From Gammaproteobacteria bacterium (GTDB taxonomy: Bacteria; Pseudomonadota; Gammaproteobacteria; Nitrosococcales; Methylophagaceae): a stretch of DNA of 64,000 nucleotides. The stretch covers positions 1 through 64,000 of the forward strand of contig JACUUH010000005.1 of assembly GCA_014859375.1 (NCBI GenBank), given 5' to 3'. The translations under genes and the position numbers were made by a program. Positions within the stretch are counted from its first letter, which is position 1; every line of letters begins with the position of its first letter. Below the pieces are notes generated by a model. That model saw only the letters and a list, made by a program, of their open reading frames with translations. It was not told where the DNA came from and did no database searches. This document shows positions 48,000-56,601 of the stretch, in pieces.

Positions 48000-48526
48000 T
48001 AGTTAGACTCCGTAGGCAAAAAAAGGATCATTATATTTCGGATAAGTTCAGCGATGCCTTGCAAAATAAGCAGGCTAAATGCAACGAGAATACTGCCTTT
48101 TAAAATAAAGCGATAAGGCAGACCGCCTGGATCGGGTGAGCCTTCATTGTAATAAAAGGCGTTTTCAACAAAGGGCCACGCTGTAACTAAAATTAATATA
48201 CAAAAAGGTATGAGTAGAAATAGGGTACCAATCAGGTTGATCCATGCCCGTTGTGTTGTCGATACAAATCGACTTTTAAACAAGATATCGACCCGAACAT
48301 GTTGGTCATGCTTTAAGGTGTAAGCCGAACCAAGCAAAAATATTAAAGCAAATAAATGCCATTCCAGTTCTTGTAAGGCTATTGATCCTTGTTGAAAAAC
48401 ATAGCGCATCATAACGTCATAACAAATTAGAAACACCAGCGCTAATACAAACCATGATGCAAGTTTTCCTGCCCATTCATTGATTCTATCGATATTTTTG
48501 ATGATGAGTTTGCAGTGCTTAATCAT
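47999..48526 (-). CDS. TRAP transporter small permease subunit (DctQ)
   Basis: 4 TM, ALQELEWHLFALIFLLGSAYTLKHDQHVRVDI. Confidence 0.92.
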   Translation of the reverse strand: MIKHCKLIIKNIDRINEWAGKLASWFVLALVFLICYDVMMRYVFQQGSIALQELEWHLFALIFLLGSAYTLKHDQHVRVDILFKSRFVSTTQRAWINLIGTLFLLIPFCILILVTAWPFVENAFYYNEGSPDPGGLPYRFILKGSILVAFSLLILQGIAELIRNIMILFLPTESN

Positions 48527-48671
48527 GTTATTTCTAAATTTATTAAGATGTTAAATAGACGTGAAGTTTCCCATAAAAGCAGATTAAGCTCCACTATTAA
48601 CAACTAAAATAGTTAGCCCAAACCAAAGTGAAATGCTAAAGTAGGCATGACTTTTCTCTAAGGGCACAGCT

Positions 48672-49043
48672 ATGGAAACACAGGAAATAAAAGGTAATTT
48701 AAGCAATGTAAATCAATGGCTGCGCATAGCGTATATGTTGCTATTTGGCTTTATTCTATATTTTGTGATGATGGTAATGTGGGTTGTGGTTGTTGTTCAA
48801 GCCATATTTACCTTGGTCACTGGAAAAACAAACGAAAATCTTGCTCCATTTTCGAACGATCTATCACACTATATTAGTCACATTGTGATGTTTCTTACCT
48901 ATAACCAAGAAGCTAAACCCTTCCCATTTAGTCCATGGGGGCAAGCACCTGCTGATGTCGAATTTGAAACGAATGATGCAGACAGTGTAGTCGAAGACGT
49001 ACAAGTGATTGTTATCGACCCTAAAGACACAGATACTAAATAG
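48672..49043 (+). CDS. DUF4389 domain-containing membrane protein
   Basis: RIAYMLLFGFILYFVMMVMWVVVVVQAIFTLVTGKTNENLAPFSNDLSHYISHIVMFLTYNQEAKPFPFSPW. Confidence 0.85.
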   Translation: METQEIKGNLSNVNQWLRIAYMLLFGFILYFVMMVMWVVVVVQAIFTLVTGKTNENLAPFSNDLSHYISHIVMFLTYNQEAKPFPFSPWGQAPADVEFETNDADSVVEDVQVIVIDPKDTDTK

Positions 49044-49070
49044 CGCTCATTATTAGGAAAATCAATACAG

Positions 49071-49862
49071 ATGTTATTAGTAATATCACCAGCTAAAACC
49101 TTAGACTTTGACACACCTGCTGTGATTGAAACAGTAAGCCAGCCAGCTTATTTGGATCAATCAGCTATTTTAATTGAACAATTAAAACAATTTTCGGTAA
49201 ATGATATTGCGACATTGATGACATTAAGTGACAAATTAGCTGGCTTAAATCTGGCTAGATTTGAATCTTGGTCTACGCCATTTAACGCAGAGAATGCCAA
49301 GCAAGCGCTATTGGCATTTAAAGGTGACGTTTATACAGGTCTTGATGCTGACACGCTTGATCAGCAAGGTTTTGACTATGCTCAACAGCATTTAAGAATT
49401 TTGTCTGGTTTATATGGGGTGCTCAAACCATTGGACTTAATTCAACCCTATCGACTGGAAATGGGGACAAAATTAAACAATCCTCGTGGTAAGGATTTGT
49501 ATGCGTTTTGGGGGGAACAGTTAAAAGACGCAATTGAAGCCGAACCGGCATTAGCTGATGGCATCCTTATTAACCTTGCGTCAAATGAATATTTCAAAGC
49601 CTTGCACGCTAAAAAATTGCATGCACGCATTATTACTCCCATTTTTAAAGATTGGAAAAATGGTCAGTATAAAATGATTAGTTTTTATGCCAAAAAAGCC
49701 CGTGGTCTGATGAGTCGCTTTATTATTGATAATCAGATTGCTGACCCTGAGAACATTAAAACATTTGACCGAGAAGGTTATCGTTTTAGTGCAGAACAAT
49801 CAAAAGGCGATGATTGGGTATTTATTCGGGATCATGACGAATATAACCTCAGTTCTGGATAA
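49071..49862 (+). CDS. yaaA: Peroxide stress protein YaaA (last codons NLSSG* contributed by inserted repeat element)
   Basis: [42 protein letters not shown]. Confidence 0.94.
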   Translation: MLLVISPAKTLDFDTPAVIETVSQPAYLDQSAILIEQLKQFSVNDIATLMTLSDKLAGLNLARFESWSTPFNAENAKQALLAFKGDVYTGLDADTLDQQGFDYAQQHLRILSGLYGVLKPLDLIQPYRLEMGTKLNNPRGKDLYAFWGEQLKDAIEAEPALADGILINLASNEYFKALHAKKLHARIITPIFKDWKNGQYKMISFYAKKARGLMSRFIIDNQIADPENIKTFDREGYRFSAEQSKGDDWVFIRDHDEYNLSSG

Positions 49863-49966
49863 GCACAGCCATCCAGCACCTTTGTTTTAGCGGTTTTACC
49901 AGCTATTTGTTGATAAGGCATTGTTCGTTATAGGGTAGCTGACTAATCTTATCCAGAACTGAGGTT
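49845..49966. mobile_element. 122-bp MITE-like element, copy 1
   Basis: AACCTCAGTTCTGGATAAG...CTTATCCAGAACTGAGGTT perfect 19-bp TIRs; possible AATAT target duplication; about 96% identical (5 differences) to 62858-62979. Confidence 0.85.
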
Positions 49967-50283
49967 AATATACCCAATCAACTTGAAGATGCTTACTACT
50001 TTTACCGTTGGTGGTCGACTGCATGGATGCAGGAGGTAGGGCAACGCAGGAGCAGTTGCCGAGAGCTTGTCGAACCATGAACCTAAGTAAATCTAAGCCT
50101 TCGACTCTTCGACGAGCTCAGAGCTCAGGGTGAACGGCAATTTTTAGCCATATCTACATCTTCAATGATTACGGGTATATATCTATAACAGTTCAATTTA
50201 CAGAAAATCATCTTTTGTGATCCTCGCGCATGCGGGGATCCATGGGCAGTCAGCTTGTCAGATTAAAACCTGACCTACGTTTG

Positions 50284-50465
50284 GATTGGGTTTTAAGCCG
50301 ATGGTTTGATGTTGGACTGAAGTCCAACCCACGGAAAAAGCCACGTAGGTTGGGTTTCAACCCGACGGAGCCGAGGCAAGATCAAAGCATGGAATGTTGG
50401 AATGAATTCCAATCTACGTAGATTGGGTTTTAAGCCGATGGTTTGATGTTGGACTGAAGTCCAAC
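50284..50465. repeat. Repeat block containing two exact 45-bp copies (50284-50328, 50421-50465) plus small palindromes
   Basis: GATTGGGTTTTAAGCCGATGGTTTGATGTTGGACTGAAGTCCAAC twice; GTTGGACT-ga-AGTCCAAC and TTGGAAT-ga-ATTCCAA hairpins. Confidence 0.85.
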
Positions 50466-50584
50466 TTATATAACTGGTTTCTCGCTTTTACGAGAATGGC
50501 AGCGCTTTTATCCCAATTGAGCTTAGACTGAAAGTGTTACCGAGTTTACTAATTGTATTTAAGATTTTGAATACATTAGTAATA

Positions 50585-52738
50585 TTACTCAGTAGCACTT
50601 GCATGATTTTGTTTTGTGGCCGATTTGTCCTTATACATTGCTAAATCAGCTATCTTCAAAAGATCGTCAAAATTGTTTGCCTGATCAGGATAAATCGCGA
50701 ATCCGATACTGGCTGAAACCTGTAATTTTATTTTATGAATAATCATGGGTTGAGCGATAACCGTTTTAAGTTTGTCAATGAGGATCTGACAGGCATTGCT
50801 ATTTTCAATATTAGTGACCAATACAATAAACTCATCACCTCCTACACGAGAAATCATGTCCATTTCCCGGATGCACTGTTGCATTCTGGTTGCTGTGATT
50901 TGCAGTACTTGGTCACCATAGGTATGACCAAAACGATCATTAATCGGTTTGAAGTCATTTAGATCAATAAACAATAAGCCTAATTGTGTGTTGTTTCGTT
51001 TGGCTGATGCAACTGCAAACTGAAACTCTTCCAGTAATAACGATCTGTTTGGCAAATCGGTTAACACATCATGCTGAGAAAGGTGTTTCAAATGTAATGT
51101 CTGCTCTCTTTCATGGGTAATATCGGTGAACATCGCAATATAATGTTCAGGCTTGCCATTAGCATCGAGCAGCACTTTAATCGTTATATTTTGTAAATAA
51201 AGCTCACCATTTTTTCGACGGTTATAAATTTCTCCTTGCCATAAACCTTGTTCATGAAGTGTCTGCCATACTGTTTTATAAAACGCTTTATTATGCCTGC
51301 CAGAGCTGAGTATAGTCGGATTATGACCACACGCTTCTTCAGCAGAATACCCCGTCATTTCAGTAAAAGCGGCATTGACTCTGATGATCTTGTTATCCTG
51401 ATCTGTAATCATAATTGCCTGAGGACTTAAATCGCAGACCTGATCACCTAAGATACGCTGTTGTTCTCTTGCCATTCGTTCTGAAATATCGGAGATTGTT
51501 GCAAGGTAGCATTGCTTACTACTATGAATGATGGGTTTAATAGTGACTTCCACCGGATAGAGCGAACCATCTGTTCGTTGCTGAACTGTTTCATAGTTTA
51601 CAGTGGAATACTTATTCAAAGATAAGGGGGCTAATAATTCCTGAAATTGTTGTTTTGAATAAAATAGTTTGATATCAAATGCGGTCAATTTCAATGCATC
51701 AACAAGTGACAGACCTAAATTATTCAACCCGGTACGATTTACAAATTCAAATTTTAGACTGTCATCACAAAAGATATAAACTTCAGATTGACTGGTGTTA
51801 ATAGCCTGATATAGCGTAGCTCGTTCGCTACTGATATAGGCAAAAGTTTGGCTTATGAGCGCGATAAAAACGAAATATGCCCAAAATAAGGTTAAATTTG
51901 CTTGTGACAGACCATCGATAAAAAGACCTTGGTCAATTAATAAGCCGTATATAGCGATGACAAAATAAAAAAAACTAATCAACGCTGTGAAAATATGGCC
52001 AAAGCGTAAAATCGACCAAATTAGCGGAAGCGCTAATAAATAACTACTATTGAATTTAGCAAGAATATCAGGTGTATTAAAGCCTGCGAGGACGACTGGA
52101 GCCAGTGTTGCAGTCAACACTGTAAGTAACAAGGCTTCAAATCGTTGTTGCCTGATTAATTGCCAGAATATCTTAAAGTTGAACAATAACAAAAAAGGAG
52201 CAATTAACACGACACCCAGGATATCACCCATCCACCAATATAAGGCGGTATAAGGCAAATCGGATAGAGATATAAAGTGGGCAAAAACTAAGGCTAGTGG
52301 GCCAATTAAAGCACTTATCACTGCACCTGCGCTGCCAGCAACAACCAATAATAAATAATCTTTCAAATGAAATAAATTAGCTGAAAAAGGTACTAAGCCC
52401 AAAAGATAAACGGCAAATAGCGGTTCTAAGGTATTGCCCAGGGCAATCAAAGCCGAAGTAAAGAGTGAATTACCAGCATATAAGCCAGAAATAAAAGCCC
52501 CTAGACCTATACCTGCAGCAACCCTTTTTCCAAATGTGATGACCACAGCTAATGCCAAACCAGAAGAAGGCCACAGTATGGTGGCATTACCCTCGATCAC
52601 CGCAAATTTAAGCGCGATAATGGCTAACAAAAAGTAGAGTAATGCGACGCTAATTTGAACTAAAAATGGATGTTTATTGTTAAATGGCATGCTTTTAATG
52701 GCCTTATATTTTGCTTTTACAGGCAATAGTTGAATCAA
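50585..52738 (-). CDS. MASE1-PAS-GGDEF sensor diguanylate cyclase
   Basis: N-terminal multi-TM MASE1-like (GNATILWPSSGLALAVVITFG), PAS (ITDQDNKIIRVNAAFTEMTGYSAEEACGHNPTILSSGRHN), RVGGDEFIVL. Confidence 0.9.
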   Translation of the reverse strand: MIQLLPVKAKYKAIKSMPFNNKHPFLVQISVALLYFLLAIIALKFAVIEGNATILWPSSGLALAVVITFGKRVAAGIGLGAFISGLYAGNSLFTSALIALGNTLEPLFAVYLLGLVPFSANLFHLKDYLLLVVAGSAGAVISALIGPLALVFAHFISLSDLPYTALYWWMGDILGVVLIAPFLLLFNFKIFWQLIRQQRFEALLLTVLTATLAPVVLAGFNTPDILAKFNSSYLLALPLIWSILRFGHIFTALISFFYFVIAIYGLLIDQGLFIDGLSQANLTLFWAYFVFIALISQTFAYISSERATLYQAINTSQSEVYIFCDDSLKFEFVNRTGLNNLGLSLVDALKLTAFDIKLFYSKQQFQELLAPLSLNKYSTVNYETVQQRTDGSLYPVEVTIKPIIHSSKQCYLATISDISERMAREQQRILGDQVCDLSPQAIMITDQDNKIIRVNAAFTEMTGYSAEEACGHNPTILSSGRHNKAFYKTVWQTLHEQGLWQGEIYNRRKNGELYLQNITIKVLLDANGKPEHYIAMFTDITHEREQTLHLKHLSQHDVLTDLPNRSLLLEEFQFAVASAKRNNTQLGLLFIDLNDFKPINDRFGHTYGDQVLQITATRMQQCIREMDMISRVGGDEFIVLVTNIENSNACQILIDKLKTVIAQPMIIHKIKLQVSASIGFAIYPDQANNFDDLLKIADLAMYKDKSATKQNHASATE

Positions 52739-53342
52739 GCCAGATCTTTAATTGCTTTTCTGTACTGTTGTTGTGAACGCGGAGTTTAGATTGTTTATAT
52801 AACTCGATTACTTCATTTGCCACATCGGGGATCCGCCTTTGTTTTGTGCGGCACACAGACTTTAAACAATCTAAAATATGCTGTTCAGTTAAATTGAACG
52901 CAACCATCAATAAACCAATGGCGATGCCAGTAGTGCGATTGTTATTTATCTTATTATCAAAGTTGTGCAAGCGAGAAGAGTAGCGCTGGCGCTGATGATG
53001 CAACAGCAAGCCCAGGCGCGCTGCAATGCAAACATCGGTGGGCGATGGATGACCATTAATAAAACCGACCGAATCTTTGATCAGATCATCGGGTAAATCG
53101 TGGCCTAAATTATGTACGCCAGAAAGTAAGAACGGTAGATTAGGATTTTGAGTAATATCTGCGTGATCATCAATTTTTGACACATCGATTATAGCGATAT
53201 CAGAGTTGTCAAACGCAGAAGACTCAGTTGGAAAATGTAATTGTAACCCCATATCAAATAGCTCAGCACGTAATTGATGCAAAGCAGATGCCTCGGCAGC
53301 ATAGACATTGATATTAATTTTATCGGTGTTGTGATTTTCCAA
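52704..53342 (-). CDS. ANTAR-domain protein with divergent receiver-like N-terminus
   Basis: C-terminal NNRTTGIAIGLLMVAFNLTEQHILDCLKSVCRTKQRRIPDVANEVIEL resembles ANTAR helix bundle; overlaps DGC start. Confidence 0.7.
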   Translation of the reverse strand: MENHNTDKININVYAAEASALHQLRAELFDMGLQLHFPTESSAFDNSDIAIIDVSKIDDHADITQNPNLPFLLSGVHNLGHDLPDDLIKDSVGFINGHPSPTDVCIAARLGLLLHHQRQRYSSRLHNFDNKINNNRTTGIAIGLLMVAFNLTEQHILDCLKSVCRTKQRRIPDVANEVIELYKQSKLRVHNNSTEKQLKIWLDSTIACKSKI

Positions 53343-53489
53343 TTGCCCTCCCCAATTTCCCTATTGCTGTTAAGTTATTTGGCGGGGGGTAGGCCTATAA
53401 CTTATTACGTAATTCTAGGTTGTGTGATGAATTAACTTCTTATAATTTTATTTTATGCAGTAAGGTGCAAATTAGCAATAAATAACCGT

Positions 53490-53610
53490 GATTAAATGTG
53501 GTCCAAATACTTGGATACTTGGATACTTGGATACTTGGATACTTGGATACTTGGATACCCATATTTCACGGTTTAATCTAGTTCAAACGTCGCTAATAGT
53601 GGGGCGTGAT
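53490..53610. repeat. Direct repeat copy 1 (contains 3' end of the EEP gene plus expanded tandem array)
   Basis: ATACTTGGATACCCATATTTCACGGTTTAATCTAGTTCAAACGTCGCTAATAGTGGGGCGTGAT identical to 55787-55850; flanking GATTaAATGTG similar to 55770-55780. Confidence 0.9.
53507..53554. repeat. Tandem repeat (ATACTTGG)x6
   Basis: Six perfect head-to-tail 8-bp units by direct count. Confidence 0.97.
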
Positions 53611-53973
53611 TGATAAGAAATATAGGCGTCTTTTTCAAGCCGTCCTTTTTGATAATCACACTTACTTTTTGTGATACACAATCACAAACTACCATGCCCT
53701 GACACAGAGTTGTAGCATAATGTTTTGCCCTTATCGATTTGACTTAAATTAGCTTCAGAGTGAGTATGACCGCGATACACGGCTGGACTAAAAAAGCTAA
53801 AAATGTTAAAATTAGTTAATTAATCAATTAATCGTGAATCAAAAAAGCATGACTCCACCCTAGTTTCTTCGATCATTTCTTTTAAGCCTCATCATTTCGG
53901 CATGTCCCACATCACTTTCAATTCAGGATGATGAATTGACCAGATACTTACGACGAAGAAACGGAGAAACAGC

Positions 53974-55131
53974 ATGGCTGCAAGACAGTCTTCCCCGCAA
54001 GACATTGTGTTTAAGCACACCAAATCTAATCAGATGATTACAGACTTATTAAGCAAAGCCGATATTGACATCGGTGGCGATAAGCCGTGGGATATTCATA
54101 TTTATTCTTCTGAGCTTGGTCGCCGCATCCTCGCTGAGGGTAACCTCGGTCTCGGTGAGGCCTATATCGATGGTGACTGGGAAGCGCCTCAGCTCGACCA
54201 GTTCTTTCACAAAGTCATTTCTGCTGGTCTTGAAAAAAAAGTCAAACCCGTCCGCCTCGCAGGACAGGTACTCAAAGCCAAATTACTCAATCGCCAGAGC
54301 CTCAAACGTGCCTGGCAGGTCGGTGAACAGCACTACGACATCGGCAATGATTTCTATGAAGCCATGCTGGATAAACGAATGACCTATACTTGTGGCTTCT
54401 GGGCTAATGCCAGTAATCTGGATGAAGCTCAGGAACATAAGCTGGATATGATTTGCCGCAAGCTGGACTTAAAACCCGGACAGCGCGTTCTGGATATTGG
54501 TTGTGGCTGGGGCAGCTTTATGAGCTATGCCGCAGAAAACTATGGGGTCGAATGTGTCGGTCTGACGATTTCCAAAGAACAGGCAGAACTAGGCAAGGAA
54601 AAGTTTCAGCACCTGCCGATAGAGTTCCGTTTACAGGACTACCGGACGTTTAACGAACAGTTTGATCATATTGTCAGCATTGGCATGTTCGAACATGTCG
54701 GTCCCAAAAACTACCGGACTTATTTTGAAATGGTCAATCGCTGTCTCAAACAGGATGGCCTATTTTTATTGCACACGATTGGCAAAAACCACCGTCGTGG
54801 CGGAGTCGATCCCTGGATTGACAAATATATTTTCCCCAATGGGGAGTTGCCTGCTATCAGCCATATTGGCAACGCCATAGAAGATCTATTCGTCGTCGAA
54901 GATTTGCATAACTTTGGCGCTGACTATGACACAACCCTGATGGCCTGGTATGAAAACTTCGAAGCAGCCTGGCCCCGCTTTAAAGAGGAAATGGGTGAGC
55001 GCTTTTACCGGATGTGGCGCTACTATCTACTCAGTTGTGCCGGGGCTTTCCGTGCCCGTGACATTCAACTTTGGCAGTGGGTGCTGTCAAGAGACGGCGT
55101 CGCCGGCGGTTACCGCCGGATTTCGGAGTAA
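53974..55131 (+). CDS. cfa: Cyclopropane-fatty-acyl-phospholipid synthase
   Basis: GEAYIDGDWEAPQLDQFFHK, QHYDIGNDFYEAMLDKRMTYTCGFW, VLDIGCGWGSFMSYAAENYGVECVGLTISKEQ. Confidence 0.95.
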   Translation: MAARQSSPQDIVFKHTKSNQMITDLLSKADIDIGGDKPWDIHIYSSELGRRILAEGNLGLGEAYIDGDWEAPQLDQFFHKVISAGLEKKVKPVRLAGQVLKAKLLNRQSLKRAWQVGEQHYDIGNDFYEAMLDKRMTYTCGFWANASNLDEAQEHKLDMICRKLDLKPGQRVLDIGCGWGSFMSYAAENYGVECVGLTISKEQAELGKEKFQHLPIEFRLQDYRTFNEQFDHIVSIGMFEHVGPKNYRTYFEMVNRCLKQDGLFLLHTIGKNHRRGGVDPWIDKYIFPNGELPAISHIGNAIEDLFVVEDLHNFGADYDTTLMAWYENFEAAWPRFKEEMGERFYRMWRYYLLSCAGAFRARDIQLWQWVLSRDGVAGGYRRISE

Positions 55132-55140
55132 TAATCCCTA

Positions 55141-55366
55141 AGCAGGAAGCTGAAAGCCCGCCCCGTGACCATAAGAGCCAGATCATGCATGGCACGGGTG
55201 CAGGCCACCTAGAGCAGATGCCCGTCCATGGTCGTATGCTAATTTTTCTCGCTGGCATTAAAGATCTTTACCCGGTCAAATTCGAGTCCCTTGGCCGTAC
55301 AGGTAGTGCAAATCACAATGCTGGTGCAAAAGCTACTGCTCAACTCGGTGAGAAGGAAATTAACCC
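55141..55366 (-). pseudogene. C-terminal remnant of a UvrD/HelD-like superfamily 1 helicase, two in-frame TAG stops
   Basis: Minus strand: IVICTTCTAKGLEFDRVKIFNASEKN*HTTMDGHLL*VACTRAMHDLALMVTGRAFSFLL; CTRAMH is motif VI-like. Confidence 0.7.
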
Positions 55367-55769
55367 GAATCTTGTTTAACAAAAGGCAACGAAAAAGCCT
55401 GTTCACCGATCAGATCTTTTACCATAAAGATTTAGAGCAAAGGAAAACAGGCTTATCAACCAATTAACAGACCTATTTTGTGCTACCGATCATTTTATTC
55501 CAGAATGGGAGAAAAAACGCATCACAGATGAAAGGCTATAACGTAATCGATACAGCAGAATGACGATCATTAAAATCATCAGCCTTATTTTTGTTGATTC
55601 AATCAGTATCAAACTCTGTCATGACCTTGGTATTGAACGCCATAAAATAGTTGCTGGCATAGCGGCAAGAGGACGAGCTGGGCTTATCGCTTAAAGACAA
55701 TAAACCATCGCTAAGCATTATGAGTGAAGAATTCAGTATGATGACCCTGTCTTAACCAGATCTGAGGTT
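55363..55769 (+). mobile_element. Decayed IS982-family insertion sequence
   Basis: LTDLFCATDHFIPEWEKKRITDERL*RNRYSRMTIIKIISLIFVDSISIKLCHDLGIERHKIVAGIAARGRAG with stop and internal deletion; ends AACCCGAATCTTGTTTAA / (rc) AACCTCAGATCTGGTTAAG. Confidence 0.75.
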
Positions 55770-55850
55770 GATTGAATGTGTTTAAAATACTTGGATACCC
55801 ATATTTCACGGTTTAATCTAGTTCAAACGTCGCTAATAGTGGGGCGTGAT
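55770..55850. repeat. Direct repeat copy 2 (native 3' end of the EEP gene)
   Basis: Identical 64-bp core to 53547-53610; single ATACTTGG unit. Confidence 0.9.
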
Positions 55851-56568
55851 CTGATAATTGATGCCAAAGTCCATGTCTTGGACGTTCACAACTGCTGACA
55901 GTTAAACCGCGATAAAAGATCCTATCCATTTTCAGCATCGGCAACCAGGCCGGCCATGTTCTTGCGTAACGATTATGAATGGTCTGATAGGCTTCCTTAA
56001 GTTCAAAATACTGAGCAAAGCGCTTTTCAGATTGCTCTGTCCAGTCATTAAAGTCTCCAGCAACAATCAAGGCTGAATCGCTAGGCACATGTTCATTGAC
56101 ACGTTTTGATAACAGCTCAAATTGGCGACGACGTTCAAAACCAATTAAGCCGAAATGAATGCAAATAATATGTATATCTTGATCGGTATTGGGCAATGTC
56201 ACCACAGCGTGTAACAAGCTTCGACTTGCCCAGCTCACCGGCGATACATTGATGTTTTCACATTGAGTTAATGGGAATTTACTCAAAATAGCATTGCCGT
56301 GATGACCTTTACTGTAGACGGCATTTTGACCATAAGTGTGATAAGGCCAACTATCTTGTGCAATAAATTCAGCATGTGGGCAGTTTGGCCAATCAAGCTG
56401 TGTTTGTTGGTGTTTGCTATGTTCACCTTGCATTTCTTGCAAAAATAACACATCGGCATCGGTGTCACGCAATGCATCACGTAACCGGTGCAAAATAAAA
56501 TGACGATTATTCGCACTAAATCCTTTGTGCGTGTTATAGGTCAAAATGCGTAATTGCTTAGTGTTCAT
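55813..56568 (-). CDS. Endonuclease/exonuclease/phosphatase family protein
   Basis: RILTYNTHKGFS, LFLQEMQGEH, VAGDFNDW, LSDHAPLLATFEL. Confidence 0.92.
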   Translation of the reverse strand: MNTKQLRILTYNTHKGFSANNRHFILHRLRDALRDTDADVLFLQEMQGEHSKHQQTQLDWPNCPHAEFIAQDSWPYHTYGQNAVYSKGHHGNAILSKFPLTQCENINVSPVSWASRSLLHAVVTLPNTDQDIHIICIHFGLIGFERRRQFELLSKRVNEHVPSDSALIVAGDFNDWTEQSEKRFAQYFELKEAYQTIHNRYARTWPAWLPMLKMDRIFYRGLTVSSCERPRHGLWHQLSDHAPLLATFELD

Positions 56569-56601
56569 AAAAGAGATGCGCCAGCCAGAATAATGGTCAA
56601 T

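Noticed and set aside
50230-50421. 63-aa ORF MRGSMGSQLVRLKPDLRLDWVLSRWFDVGLKSNP...
   Set aside because: Lies wholly within the repeat/palindrome block; the reading frame is a by-product of the repeats.
53507-53554. Possible CRISPR-like array
   Set aside because: Units are 8 bp and contiguous with no spacers; a simple tandem repeat. No cas genes seen.
54065-54382. 105-aa ORF and others (54453-54653, 54662-54880, 54950-55141) inside cfa
   Set aside because: Alternative frames of the clearly coding cfa gene.
55071-55379. 102-aa plus-strand ORF and 55031-55258 minus-strand ORF downstream of cfa
   Set aside because: Out of frame with the better-supported helicase remnant and overlapping the cfa end; likely spurious.
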